The notes beneath the pieces are model-generated. The model did not search any database and was not told the DNA's origin. It was given only the letters and a program-made list of their open reading frames with translations. Made by a program: the position numbers and the translations under genes. Shown here piece by piece: positions 1-9,683 of a stretch of DNA of 64,000 nucleotides. The DNA comes from Hyphomicrobium sp. CS1BSMeth3 (GTDB lineage Bacteria > Pseudomonadota > Alphaproteobacteria > Rhizobiales > Hyphomicrobiaceae), in contig NZ_FPEI01000005.1 in the NCBI RefSeq assembly GCF_900117415.1, positions 682,001-746,000 on the forward strand. The letters run 5' to 3'. The stretch's first letter is position 1. Each line of letters starts with the position of its first letter.

Positions 1-1
1 C

Positions 2-625
2 GGCATCCTGATGGTCGCCGACGAAATCCAGATGGGCATCTATCGCACTGGCAAGCTCTGGTCGATCGAGCACTTCGGCGTGAACCCGGACATCATCGTG
101 TTCGGCAAGGCGATCACGAACGGTCTCAATCCTCTCGCCGGCCTCTGGGCGCGCGAGGAGATGATCAACCCGACGATCTTCCCGCCGGGCTCGACGCACT
201 CGACCTTCAACGCAAACCCCATGGGCACCGCGGTGGCGCTCGAGGCCATGCACATGATGGCCGAGACCAACTACGAGACCATGGTCGCGGAGAAGGGTGC
301 CTACTTCCTCGAGGGCCTGAAGGATCTCCAGAAGCGTCACAAGGTCATCGGCGACGTGGATGGCCTCGGCCTCGCGCTGCGCGCCGAGATCTGCGAGGCG
401 CACGACAGCTTCACGCCGTCGAAGCGTCTCGTCGACCTGATGGTGGACGAAGGCCTCAAGGGCGATATCGACATCGACGGGCGCAAGTACGGCCTCGTTC
501 TCGATATCGGCGGCTGGTACAAGAACGTCATCACCTTTGCACCGAGCCTCCATATTTCGAAGAGCGAGATTGATCTCGCGCTTCGTCTGCTCGACGCGCT
601 CATTACGCGCGTGACGCGCAACTAG
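2..625 (+). CDS. Class III PLP aminotransferase, C-terminal part (5' end outside window)
   Basis: The reading frame is open from base 2 and gives 207 residues, about half of a class III (omega-amino acid) aminotransferase, so the start lies upstream of the window. Visible family features are the cofactor-binding DEIQ (fragment residues 7-10), the RTGK strand, the Schiff-base lysine in FGKAITNG (K36), and the STFNANP loop that contacts the phosphate from the other subunit. This fold moves an amino group from an omega-amino acid or amine to 2-oxoglutarate or pyruvate; the substrate cannot be told from this half. It is followed after about 110 bp by an alpha/beta hydrolase on the same strand. 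Family is sure; a GABA-type or acetylornithine-type role is a guess. Confidence 0.88.
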   Translation, partial: GILMVADEIQMGIYRTGKLWSIEHFGVNPDIIVFGKAITNGLNPLAGLWAREEMINPTIFPPGSTHSTFNANPMGTAVALEAMHMMAETNYETMVAEKGAYFLEGLKDLQKRHKVIGDVDGLGLALRAEICEAHDSFTPSKRLVDLMVDEGLKGDIDIDGRKYGLVLDIGGWYKNVITFAPSLHISKSEIDLALRLLDALITRVTRN

Positions 626-738
626 AGGCCTTGAGAATCGTTTGACGCAAGAGGCGCCCGCTCCGAACTGCGGAGCGGCGGCCGGAGCTGGGGTTGCGAA
701 GGTGGCCGGCCCGCCGACGCGGAAAATCAAAAAAGGAC

Positions 739-1650
739 ATGATCTCAATCATGCAGGTAGTAGAGAGTACAGGTAAGAACATTGCGACCGACCGGTATGT
801 CTATGACCAACCGGGCTTCGGCGAGAACGGTCGCATCGGCTTTCTCCTCGTCCACGGCCTCGGCGGGACGCCGGTCGAGCTGCGCTTCGTCGCCCAGGGC
901 CTGACCCGTGCGGGCTTCGCGGTGTACTGCCCGCTCCTCGAGGGGCATGGCGGCACCGAGGCCGAGCTCAACGCCACGACATGGCAGGATTGGTACGACA
1001 GCGTCGCGGCTGCGCACGAAGAGTTGCGCGCGCGTTGCGACATGGTCGTCGTCGGCGGGCTCTCGACGGGCGCGCTGCTGGCGCTGCATCTCGCCGCCGA
1101 GCGGCCGGATGATGTTGCGGCAGCGGTCCTCTTCGCGCCGACGCTCTGGCCGAACGGCTGGGCGGTCCCGCGCGCGCTGCGTCTGATGAAGTACGTTCCG
1201 CAGAAGCAGATCGCGAACTACTTCAGCTTCGCCGAGACGGCACCCTACGGCATCAAGGACGAGCGCATCCGCCAGTTCGCGCTCGACTCGTTGCAGGGCG
1301 AGGGCCGCTCGATGAAGGACGTCTTCGGTCGCAGCGGTTCCATGCTCTGGGAGCTTCGCTCTCTGCGCAACAGCGTGCGCAAAGAGCTCGGCGCCGTGAA
1401 GCAGCCGACGCTCATCCTCCATCCGCGCAACGACGACCAGGCTGATCTCTCGAACACGACGCAGATCCAGCGCGAGCTCGGCGGTCTCGTGGATGTGGTG
1501 GTACTGGACGACAGCTATCACATGGTGACGCTCGACCGTCAGCGCACGCTGGTTGCCGATCGCGCCGTCGAGTACGGTCAGCGCCTCGTCGCCAAGCTGC
1601 AGCCGCGCGAAGCCGCTACGCCGGCAACCACGCAGCTCGCCGCCGAATAA
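739..1650 (+). CDS. Alpha/beta-fold hydrolase, carboxylesterase/monoacylglycerol-lipase type
   Basis: A 303-residue serine hydrolase. The oxyanion-hole HGLGG is near residues 39-43, the nucleophile sits in GGLSTG (Ser109; the usual last Gly of GxSxG is kept), and Asp and His are probably in HPRNDD and DSYHM. There is no signal peptide, so the protein is cytoplasmic. The layout resembles Est30-like carboxylesterases that cut short-chain esters, but the substrate is unknown. The start is taken at ATG 739, with AAAAGGA at 731-737; ATG 751 is an equally reasonable start by spacing. The longer frame from 694 adds only Arg/Lys-rich sequence with no ribosome site. Confidence 0.8.
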   Translation: MISIMQVVESTGKNIATDRYVYDQPGFGENGRIGFLLVHGLGGTPVELRFVAQGLTRAGFAVYCPLLEGHGGTEAELNATTWQDWYDSVAAAHEELRARCDMVVVGGLSTGALLALHLAAERPDDVAAAVLFAPTLWPNGWAVPRALRLMKYVPQKQIANYFSFAETAPYGIKDERIRQFALDSLQGEGRSMKDVFGRSGSMLWELRSLRNSVRKELGAVKQPTLILHPRNDDQADLSNTTQIQRELGGLVDVVVLDDSYHMVTLDRQRTLVADRAVEYGQRLVAKLQPREAATPATTQLAAE

Positions 1651-1663
1651 GGCGCGGCGAGCT

Positions 1664-2623
1664 TCACCCTTTCAGACACGCTTCGAGATCTGCTGCGAGG
1701 CTGCGCAGCAGCGTCGTATAGTGCGACGGACCGGCCGGGATCGATACGCCGAGCGGGTCGAGCACGCCGCGGCGGGCGTCGGTCTTTTCCGTGATCGTCA
1801 CCACGAGCCGCGGCTCGAACTGCGGCTCCGAGAAGACGCAGACCGCCTTCAGCTCGCCGATCTTGCGGCGGAGCGCGGAGAGCCGCCGCGCACTCGGCGC
1901 GACGTCGGGGCTGACCGTAACGGAGCCCGCAGCCTCCAGCCCGAAGCGGCGCTCGAAATACTGATAGGCATCGTGAAAGACGATGAACGGGCGACCGGCG
2001 AGCGGCTTCGTCTTTGCTTCGAGCTCAGTCAAAAGCGCGCCCATCTCGCGGCCGAAAGCGTCGGCATTGGCCTTGAAACGATCTGCTCCAGCCGGATGCG
2101 CTTTGCCGAGCACGTCGGCCATGTACGTAGCGATCAGCCTGGCATTCGCGGGATCGAGAAAGAGGTGGCCGTCGGTCGCGTTCTTTTCGTCGTCGTGCGC
2201 ATGGTCGTGCTTGTGTTTGCCGCCCTTGCCGTGGCCATGGTCATCGGCCTCGAAGGTGCCGCCGGTCCGCATGGGATAGAGCGTCAGGCCGGGCGCTTTC
2301 TCCAGCGTCACGACCTGTACCGACTTCGGCAGCGACCGCATCACCTTGATCATGAAAGGCTCGAGGCCGTCCGAGACGCGGAACACGACGCGCGCCGCGG
2401 CCAACGTCTTGGCATCCGAGGGCTTGAGGCTGAAGGTGTGTGGCGAGGCCGCGCCGTCGATCAGGAGCTTCGGTTCCGCCACGCCGGCCAGGACGGCCGC
2501 GGCAATAGAATGGATCGGCTTGATGGTCGTCACGACGCTCAGGTCGTCGGCCCTCGCAGCGCCGCTGCCCAGGGCCAGCACGAGCGCCATCAGCATCCCA
2601 ATCCGAAACCTCGACTGCCGCAT
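1664..2623 (-). CDS. znuA: Zinc ABC transporter substrate-binding protein ZnuA
   Basis: A 319-residue periplasmic metal-binding lipocalin-like cluster A-I protein that captures Zn(II) for an ABC importer. It begins with a clear Sec signal (MRQSRFRIGMLMALVLALG, cleaved after ARA), and carries the histidine-rich loop (HGHGKGGKHKHDHAHDD) typical of ZnuA rather than Mn/Fe relatives, followed by the ligand-bearing GHLFLDP and FHDAYQYF segments. The start at 2623 is chosen because AGGAG lies 7 bases upstream; a longer frame to 2656 would run into the promoter. A Zur-like operator lies about 40 bp upstream. The permease and ATPase genes (znuB, znuC) are not next to it in this window. Confidence 0.95.
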   Translation of the reverse strand: MRQSRFRIGMLMALVLALGSGAARADDLSVVTTIKPIHSIAAAVLAGVAEPKLLIDGAASPHTFSLKPSDAKTLAAARVVFRVSDGLEPFMIKVMRSLPKSVQVVTLEKAPGLTLYPMRTGGTFEADDHGHGKGGKHKHDHAHDDEKNATDGHLFLDPANARLIATYMADVLGKAHPAGADRFKANADAFGREMGALLTELEAKTKPLAGRPFIVFHDAYQYFERRFGLEAAGSVTVSPDVAPSARRLSALRRKIGELKAVCVFSEPQFEPRLVVTITEKTDARRGVLDPLGVSIPAGPSHYTTLLRSLAADLEACLKG

Positions 2624-2660
2624 CGACCCGCTCCTGATCTCCAACTCCCAGGGCACCTTC

Positions 2661-2681
2661 TATAAGATGTTATAACGTAAC
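2661..2681 (-). promoter_or_regulatory. Zur-like operator upstream of znuA
   Basis: The core GTTATAAC (2669-2676) is a perfect 8 bp palindrome inside ATGTTATAACGTAAC, close to the Zur boxes of Hyphomicrobiales. It lies 38-58 bp upstream of the znuA start, where a promoter would be. The + strand gene at 2719 is divergent, so the box could act on both. The assignment rests on motif resemblance and on the target gene. Confidence 0.7.
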
Positions 2682-2718
2682 TTGTCCAGGGATCGAATGG
2701 GGGGTCTGATGCACTGGT

Positions 2719-3183
2719 ATGCCTGATGATCCGCAGCAAACCATAGTCCAGTTGCTTCAGTCCGAGCACGGGATCGCCTGGTCTAGGCTATTGCCGTCCT
2801 CACGCCTGCTGCATGATCTGCAGGTTGATGGAGACGACGCGGTCCAATTGTTTCAGAAACTTCACGATAGGTACGGGACGGACTTCAGGGCGCTCGGAGA
2901 GCAATGGTCGACTTTCTTCGGAAATGAGGGGCCGAGCATTGCGTACCTCCTGCTCTCGACAGCTGTCCTCGTTCCATCTATTGCAATTTCCGTCCCCCTG
3001 GGACTGTATCTTGACTTATCAAGCAACTCCGTCGGTTTGCTCGCTGCTTCAGTGTTCTTCGGCTCTATCTTGTTGTTTCACGGAGTTTGGCCCAAGAGCC
3101 AGAAGCGCCCGGTGACCATTGCCGGGCTTGCGGAAATTGTCCGGCGCGGCTCTTGGCCGAGCGACCCGTCGTTGGTGCGCTAA
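2719..3183 (+). CDS. DUF1493-like small membrane protein
   Basis: A 154-residue protein. Its N-terminal half (residues 20-75) has the pattern seen in DUF1493 proteins: SRLLHDLQVDGDDA, then a helix with FQKLHDRYGTDF, then WSTFFGNEG. DUF1493 is distantly like acyl-carrier-protein helices but no phosphopantetheine serine motif is obvious. Two hydrophobic helices follow (about residues 76-97 and 102-122), with a short polar tail. The function is unknown. The gene has visibly lower GC than its neighbours and is divergent from znuA, sharing the region with the Zur-like box. The start has only a weak G-rich ribosome site. Confidence 0.6.
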   Translation: MPDDPQQTIVQLLQSEHGIAWSRLLPSSRLLHDLQVDGDDAVQLFQKLHDRYGTDFRALGEQWSTFFGNEGPSIAYLLLSTAVLVPSIAISVPLGLYLDLSSNSVGLLAASVFFGSILLFHGVWPKSQKRPVTIAGLAEIVRRGSWPSDPSLVR

Positions 3184-3273
3184 GTTTGAGCCCATCATCA
3201 CGTGCAGCGCGGACTGAACCAATTCTGCGTCAGCACTTGACGTTCTACCGCAAGCTTACATATTAGCTTTTCA

Positions 3274-3335
3274 CCCGTGGTGATTTGGCCGGCCGGCTTG
3301 CAGCCACGTTAAACAACTCGCTAAAGAGGCCGCGC
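3274..3335 (+). ncRNA. SAM-II riboswitch aptamer (metX leader)
   Basis: The segment has the conserved SAM-II parts in order: CGTGG (3276-3280) followed by TGATTTG, then GGCTTGCAG, the pairing strand CCACG (3304-3308), TTAAA, and the pseudoknot strand GCTAAAGAGG (3320-3329). CGTGG/CCACG forms P1. SAM-II senses S-adenosylmethionine and is typical of alphaproteobacterial metA/metX genes; metX lies directly downstream. Confidence 0.9.
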
Positions 3336-3337
3336 GC

Positions 3338-3392
3338 ATCCGGTTCTCGGTTGAGCACGGCATCCATGGCCGGCCACGAGTCCGGATTTTTT
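3338..3392 (+). terminator. Probable riboswitch-controlled intrinsic terminator
   Basis: ATCCGG (3338-3343) and CTCG (3346-3349) can pair with CGAG (3377-3380) and CCGGAT (3382-3387), and the stem is followed by six T residues (3387-3392). It sits just after the SAM-II aptamer and before metX, so it is a natural expression platform. A second perfect hairpin (GTCGGCC-TT-GGCCGAC, about 3395-3410) lies just before the metX ribosome site. Confidence 0.6.
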
Positions 3393-3424
3393 GTGTCGGC
3401 CTTGGCCGACCGCGCGGAGGACGC

Positions 3425-4666
3425 ATGGCGAGCGTATCGACGGAGCCAAGCCGAAGGGCCACGTCGCACCCGGCAACAGCGCCATCACCCGAGACGTTGA
3501 AGCGGACAGCGCTCGAAGAGGCGCTGTCGCCGACGAGCCCGTCGGTCACGTTTCTGGCGTCCGACCCGCTGCCCCTCGACTGCGGCAAGTCCATCGCCCC
3601 CTTCACCGTCGCCTACGACACGGAGGGCACGCTCAACGCCGCGAAATCGAATGCCATCCTCATCTGCCACGCCCTGACGGGCGACCAGTACGTGCTGCGC
3701 CAGCACCCCGTGACGCGCAAGCCCGGCTGGTGGGACGAGATGGTCGGTCCGGGAAAGCCGATCGACACGAACCGGTTCTTCGTCATCTGCCCGAATATTC
3801 TCGGTGGCTGCATGGGCTCGACGGGCCCGGCCTCGATCAACCCGGCAACGGGGCGGCACTACGGCCTCGACTTTCCCGTCATCACGGTCCGCGACATGGT
3901 TCGTGCGCAGGTGCGCCTGATCGACCATCTCGGCATCGGCCAGCTCTTCGCCGTCGTTGGCGGGTCCATGGGCGGCATGCAGGTGCTGGAGTGGGCCGCG
4001 CACTACAGCGATCGCCTCCATTGCGCGATCCCGATCGCGACGGCGGCGTGGCACTCGGCGCAGAACATCGCTTTCCACGAGGTCGGCCGCCAGGCCGTCA
4101 TGGCCGATCCCGATTGGGCGGACGGCCGCTATCAATCCGAAGGGCGCGTGCCGCGGCGCGGCCTCGCCGTCGCGCGCATGGCGGCGCACATCACCTATCT
4201 CTCGGAAACGGCGCTGCACGCGAAGTTCGGCCGCAATCTGCAGGACCGCGACGCGCGCACGTTCTCCTTCAATGCCGACTTCCAGGTGGAGAGCTACCTG
4301 CGCCATCAGGGCTCGACCTTCGTCGACCGCTTCGATGCCAACAGCTACCTCTACATCACCCGCGCAATGGACTACTTCGACCTCGCGGGCGAGTTCGACG
4401 GCGTCCTCGCGAACGCCTTCCGCGGCACCAAGGCGCGCTTCTGCGTCGTGTCGTTCACGAGCGACTGGCTCTACCCGACACACGAGAACCGGAAGATCGT
4501 GCAGGCGCTCAACTCCGTCGCCGCCAATGTCAGCTTCGTCGAGGTCGAAAGCGACAAGGGCCACGACGCCTTCCTGCTGCACGAGCCCGTTCTCTTCAAG
4601 ACCATCACCGGATTCATCAATTCGGCGGCCGCGCGACACGGCATAGCGCCAGCAAGGAGCGCCTGA
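3425..4666 (+). CDS. metX: Homoserine O-acetyltransferase
   Basis: A 413-residue alpha/beta hydrolase-fold enzyme that transfers an acyl group from acetyl-CoA to homoserine, the first committed step of methionine synthesis. Diagnostic motifs: [24 protein letters not shown], the nucleophile elbow GGSMGGMQ (Ser181), the SDWLYP segment with the catalytic Asp, and GHDAFL with the catalytic His. The N-terminus is about 40 residues longer and more polar than usual. GGAGG at 3416-3420 precedes the ATG. It is preceded by a SAM-II riboswitch and overlaps metW by one base (TGATG), so the two are translationally coupled. Some family members use succinyl-CoA; sequence alone does not settle the acyl donor. 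Confidence 0.96.
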   Translation: MASVSTEPSRRATSHPATAPSPETLKRTALEEALSPTSPSVTFLASDPLPLDCGKSIAPFTVAYDTEGTLNAAKSNAILICHALTGDQYVLRQHPVTRKPGWWDEMVGPGKPIDTNRFFVICPNILGGCMGSTGPASINPATGRHYGLDFPVITVRDMVRAQVRLIDHLGIGQLFAVVGGSMGGMQVLEWAAHYSDRLHCAIPIATAAWHSAQNIAFHEVGRQAVMADPDWADGRYQSEGRVPRRGLAVARMAAHITYLSETALHAKFGRNLQDRDARTFSFNADFQVESYLRHQGSTFVDRFDANSYLYITRAMDYFDLAGEFDGVLANAFRGTKARFCVVSFTSDWLYPTHENRKIVQALNSVAANVSFVEVESDKGHDAFLLHEPVLFKTITGFINSAAARHGIAPARSA

Positions 4667-5319
4667 TGCTTGCCCGTCACGAAGATCTGACGACCACACC
4701 TCCGCGCGTCGACCATCTGCTGATCACCGAGCTCGTGAAGCCCGGCGCCCGCGTGCTCGATGTCGGCTGCGGCGATGGCGCACTGCTCCAGCTTCTCGCC
4801 GATCGAAAGGATGTCGACGGCCGCGGCGTCGAGATCGAGCGCGACCGCGTCAATGCGTGCGTGGCGCGCGGCCTCTCCGTCATCCAGGGCGACGCCGACC
4901 TGGACCTGGACGCCTATCCCGACGACGCCTTCGACTACGCGATCCTCTCGCTCACCATCCAGGCGACGCGCAATCCCAAGAAGGTGCTCGCCAACCTGCT
5001 GAGGATCGGCCGCCGGGCGATCGTCTCGTTCCCGAATTTCGGCCATTGGAAAGTGCGCGCGAAGTTCATCACGACCGGGCGGATGCCTGTTACCGAGCAC
5101 CTGCCGGACACCTGGTACGACACGCCGAACGCGCACCTCTGCACTATCAAGGACTTCGCCGACCTTTGCCGGCTGGTCGATGCCAAGGTCGAGCGGGCGG
5201 TGGCGTTCAACGTCTCGGGCCATCAGCTCGGCACCTGGGTGCGCCTGCCGCTCACCATCCATAACCTGCTCGGCGAAAAGGCCGTGTTCCTGCTCTCGCG
5301 GCGTTCGGCCGACAAGTGA
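4666..5319 (+). CDS. metW: Methionine biosynthesis protein MetW
   Basis: A 217-residue class I methyltransferase-fold protein with the SAM-binding motif VLDVGCGDGALL and FDYAILSLTIQATRNP, characteristic of MetW. MetW partners MetX in proteobacteria and is needed for efficient homoserine acylation. The start ATG 4666 overlaps the metX stop and has AAGGAG 6-11 bases upstream. A much longer open frame runs upstream in the same frame through metX, but that part is a shadow. Expression should follow metX under SAM-II control. Confidence 0.95.
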   Translation: MLARHEDLTTTPPRVDHLLITELVKPGARVLDVGCGDGALLQLLADRKDVDGRGVEIERDRVNACVARGLSVIQGDADLDLDAYPDDAFDYAILSLTIQATRNPKKVLANLLRIGRRAIVSFPNFGHWKVRAKFITTGRMPVTEHLPDTWYDTPNAHLCTIKDFADLCRLVDAKVERAVAFNVSGHQLGTWVRLPLTIHNLLGEKAVFLLSRRSADK

Positions 5320-5497
5320 GGGCAGAGGCGCCGTTTTCTTACCGAATTCTCAGCCCGGGCGGCCGATAGCCGGGCGCCGTTTACCAATCAGCAAGACTGG
5401 CCGGGTCAGATCGTCCATCCGGGGTTCCAGCGCCGCAATTTCGGCCGCAAAATCCTTGACAAGGCCCGGTCCGCGCAGCTACCTGCTGCGACGGCGG

Positions 5498-5524
5498 CTG
5501 GCACTCTCAATTAAGGAGTGCTAA
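5498..5524 (+). promoter_or_regulatory. CIRCE element (HrcA operator) of groESL
   Basis: CTGGCACTC (5498-5506), nine bases, GAGTGCTAA (5516-5524): one mismatch pair from the CIRCE consensus TTAGCACTC-N9-GAGTGCTAA. It lies 70 bp before groES. A CTTGAC hexamer at 5455-5460 could be a -35 or sigma-32 element. HrcA bound here represses groESL outside heat shock. Confidence 0.93.
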
Positions 5525-5593
5525 CAGTCGCCTCCGGCCGCACCCCGCGGCTCCTGAAACCAGAGCAAAAACCCAATTCGGAGCAGGCCCTCC

Positions 5594-5884
5594 ATGAAGT
5601 TCCGCCCCCTCCACGACCGCGTGGTCGTGCGCCGCACCGACAGCGAGACCAAGACCGCTGGCGGCATCATCATCCCCGACACCGCCGCCGAGAAGCCCCA
5701 GCAGGGCGAAGTGATTGCGGTCGGCCCGGGCGCCCGCGACGAGAGCGGCAAGCTCGTTCCCCTCGACGTCAAGAAGGGCGACAAGGTGCTGTTCGGCAAG
5801 TGGTCGGGCACCGAGGTCAAGATCGACGGCAAAGAGCTGCTGATCATGAAGGAGAGCGACATCATGGGCGTGCTCGACAAGTAA
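5594..5884 (+). CDS. groES: Co-chaperonin GroES
   Basis: A 96-residue 10 kDa co-chaperonin, full length. It starts [14 protein letters not shown] and carries the mobile loop [13 protein letters not shown] (about residues 18-31) that docks on GroEL, and ends with the usual [13 protein letters not shown]. It caps the GroEL ring in the cytoplasm during ATP-driven protein folding. The 66 bp gap to groEL and the upstream CIRCE element show a classical HrcA-controlled two-gene operon. Confidence 0.98.
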   Translation: MKFRPLHDRVVVRRTDSETKTAGGIIIPDTAAEKPQQGEVIAVGPGARDESGKLVPLDVKKGDKVLFGKWSGTEVKIDGKELLIMKESDIMGVLDK

Positions 5885-5950
5885 TCGAGCCCGGTCCCGT
5901 CCTCCCTCCCAGAGAACGTACTTCCCCATACCCCACCAGGAACCCTGCAC

Positions 5951-7594
<1,644 letters not shown>

Positions 7595-7621
7595 GCCCGC
7601 CGCTCAGGCAGCTACGCAAAA

Positions 7622-7664
7622 CGGAGGCCGCTTCGGGAAACCGAGGCGGCCTCTTTGTTGTTTT
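7622..7664 (+). terminator. Intrinsic terminator of groESL
   Basis: GAGGCCGC (7624-7631) pairs perfectly with GCGGCCTC (7646-7653), followed by a T-rich run. It lies 30 bases after the groEL stop. Confidence 0.88.
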
Positions 7665-7860
7665 GCCGCGGGCTGCTGGGAAGGGGTGCTGCCGCGCTCC
7701 ACTGTTGTGCCATGCCCGCGGCGGAGCTCTATCCTTGACCGCGGGCTGCCGGGAAGAGGTGCTTCTGTTCTTAGGCACGGCCTAACGGCCGACGCGCAGC
7801 CGCGCGCTCATGAAGTTGTGCTACCGCCTACAATCGTAGCTCCATGCCCGCGGCGGGCAT
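7665..7860. repeat. Degenerate direct repeats in a gene-free stretch
   Basis: There is no convincing gene between groEL (7594) and 7998. The unit CCGCGGGCTGCYGGGAAG (about 7665-7682) recurs at about 7738-7755, and CCATGCCCGCGGCGG occurs at about 7710 and 7842. The two motifs alternate, so a unit of about 70 bp seems to have been duplicated and then diverged. No function is visible. Confidence 0.5.
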
Positions 7861-7874
7861 GAGGGCTCTTTGTC

Positions 7875-7991
7875 CCTTCTCCCCGTCCTTCACGGGGAGA
7901 AGGTTAGGATGAGGGGCGGGAGCTTGCTGAAACGTCGGCGTGTGCCGCCGCCCCTCACCCTGACCCTCTCCCCGCAAAAGCGGGGAGAGGG
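7875..7991. repeat. Pair of long GC-rich palindromes (Hyphomicrobiales-type intergenic repeat)
   Basis: Two perfect 12 bp-arm hairpins: CCTTCTCCCCGT/ACGGGGAGAAGG (7875-7903) and CCCTCTCCCCGC/GCGGGGAGAGGG (7964-7991), each flanked by TAGGATGAGGGGC or GCCCCTCACCCTGA. Paired elements of this type are dispersed between genes in many alphaproteobacterial chromosomes. The second abuts the stop of the EamA gene and may serve as its terminator. Confidence 0.75.
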
Positions 7992-7997
7992 AAAATT

Positions 7998-8843
7998 CTA
8001 GGCCATCCTGAGCAGCACCACGCCCGCCAGCACGAGCGCGCCGGCCATGATGCGCAGCCGCAGCAGCGGCTCGCCCAGAAACACGACGCCGATCAGCGCC
8101 GCAAAGAGCACGCTCGTCTCGCGCATCGCGCCGACAATGGCGATGGGCGCCTGCGTCATGGCCCACAGCGCGATGCCGTACGAGCCGATCGACATGGCCG
8201 CGCCGAGCAGCAGCATCCGCGCAGAGCCGGTGAAGGCGGTCACAAGGCCGCCGCGCCAGCGCCACCCGCCATAGACACTGAGCACGACGGCACCGGCCAC
8301 GAAATTCCACGCGACGTACGCGCCTACATGTCCCGATAGGCGGACACCCATTCCATCGACGACCGTGTACGCACCGATGGAAGCGGCCGTCAGCAAGGCA
8401 AAGCCTACGGCGCGCACCTCGATCCGGCTCGAATCACGCGCGCCCTTCAGCGAGAGCAGGACGACACCCAGCGCAAGGGTCGTGACCCCTACCCAGCCGA
8501 AGATACCGATCCCCTCACCGACGAAGAACATGGCCCCGATCGCCGTCAGCAGCGGCGCACTGCCTCTCGCCAGCGGATAGACCTGCCCCAGGTCGCCCGT
8601 CTCGTAGGCAATGCCCAGAGATTGAAAATAGACGAGATGGATCAATCCTGAAGCGGCGAGGAAAGGCCATGCTGCAGGCGCCGGCAGTGGAAAGAGCAGG
8701 CAGAAAGGCAGCGCGACGATACCACCGGCAATGCCGAGCAGCGTGCTCGCGATCCGCGGCTCGACGCGCAGCTTGAGAAGCGCGTTCCATCCTGCGTGCA
8801 GCGCTGCAGCGAGCAGCATGACTGCGAAAACAAAACTATCCAT
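7998..8843 (-). CDS. EamA/DMT-superfamily transporter
   Basis: A 281-residue inner-membrane protein with about ten transmembrane helices in two homologous EamA halves, as in drug/metabolite exporters. The first half starts MDSFVFAVMLLAAALHAGWN, which is the usual EamA helix 1 with its conserved W-N; the second starts near VRAVGFALLTAASIGAY and holds the TQAPIAIVGAMRETSVLF helix. The substrate is unknown. ATG 8843 is chosen because it begins the first helix; the frame is open to 8996 but that extension is polar, Arg-rich and unlikely. No good ribosome site is seen, and the gene stands alone. Confidence 0.85.
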   Translation of the reverse strand: MDSFVFAVMLLAAALHAGWNALLKLRVEPRIASTLLGIAGGIVALPFCLLFPLPAPAAWPFLAASGLIHLVYFQSLGIAYETGDLGQVYPLARGSAPLLTAIGAMFFVGEGIGIFGWVGVTTLALGVVLLSLKGARDSSRIEVRAVGFALLTAASIGAYTVVDGMGVRLSGHVGAYVAWNFVAGAVVLSVYGGWRWRGGLVTAFTGSARMLLLGAAMSIGSYGIALWAMTQAPIAIVGAMRETSVLFAALIGVVFLGEPLLRLRIMAGALVLAGVVLLRMA

Positions 8844-9122
8844 GAGCTTGAACTGCCCGGAGCCGGCCGGCTCCGTCCCCCTGCGGATGGCACCGGTCGT
8901 GCGAGCAATCGCAGCGCCGGCGCCGCGTCCATTGTGACAGCAGTTGTCATCCGCACCAAGTGCGGCGGGCCGCGATCTTTCTTCACGGCGGCTCACTGGG
9001 CGTCGGCGCCGATCACGAAACCTTTAAGCCGTAGCCCCCCTGTTTCGCCTGATTAGAGTCGTTATAGATGAAGCGTCCAGCCCGAGCTCGGGCGTCGGAC
9101 CAAATTGGCAGGGAGCATCCGT

Positions 9123-9578
9123 ATGAAGAAGTCGAGTGTGTTGGCGGGGGTCGCTGTGCTCGCGACGATCGCCGTTGGCGCAACTGGCGTCAGCGTCGTC
9201 GCGCAAGATACGATCGCTCAGCGCAAGGCATTGATGAAGGCGGTCGGCGGCGCCAGCAAGACCGGCTCACAGATGGCCAAGGGCGAGGTGCCCTTCGACG
9301 CCGCCAAGGCCAGCGAGGCCATGGGCACGATCGCGACGAGCTGGGCAGCCTTCGCGAAGCTCTTCCCCAAGGGCTCGGAAACCGGCGGCGAAACGACAGC
9401 CTCGCCGAAGATCTGGGAAAGCTTCAAGGACTTCGAGGACAAGGGCGCGAAGCTCGCGAGCGATGCGACGGCTGCGCAGAAAGCTGCCGCGAATGGCGCC
9501 GACGCCTTCAAGGCCGCATTCGGCGACGTGACCAAGAACTGCGGCGGCTGCCACAAGCCCTATCGCATCCAGAAATAG
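9123..9578 (+). CDS. Cytochrome c' (class II c-type cytochrome)
   Basis: A 151-residue periplasmic haem protein. A Sec signal (MKKSSVLAGVAVLATIAVGATG) is followed by the four-helix-bundle cytochrome c' domain and, near the C-terminus, the haem attachment motif CGGCH (CxxCH) with KPYRIQK after it. Class II cytochromes bind NO or act in electron transfer; which applies here is not clear. The start is ATG 9123 with GGGAG 8 bases upstream; an upstream TTG at 9105 is unlikely. A strong terminator follows. The position beside bacterioferritin may be chance. Confidence 0.93.
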   Translation: MKKSSVLAGVAVLATIAVGATGVSVVAQDTIAQRKALMKAVGGASKTGSQMAKGEVPFDAAKASEAMGTIATSWAAFAKLFPKGSETGGETTASPKIWESFKDFEDKGAKLASDATAAQKAAANGADAFKAAFGDVTKNCGGCHKPYRIQK

Positions 9579-9605
9579 AGCCGCCACCCATCCTCGAGAA
9601 AAACC

Positions 9606-9652
9606 AACGCCGGCCTCTCGGAACTCATTCCCGAGAGGCCGGCGTTTCTTTT
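9606..9652 (+). terminator. Strong intrinsic terminator after cytochrome c'
   Basis: ACGCCGGCCTCTCGG and CCGAGAGGCCGGCGT form a 15 bp perfect stem around an 8-10 base loop, followed by TTTCTTTT. It also separates the + strand cytochrome gene from the convergent bacterioferritin gene. Confidence 0.92.
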
Positions 9653-9683
9653 GATGCCTGCAGCGATGACGCCGGGCGGGCGC

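Noticed and set aside
3391-4665. Long + strand frame continuous with metW through the metX gene
   Set aside because: The Arg/His-rich sequence is a frame shadow of metX; metW starts at 4666 with its own ribosome site.
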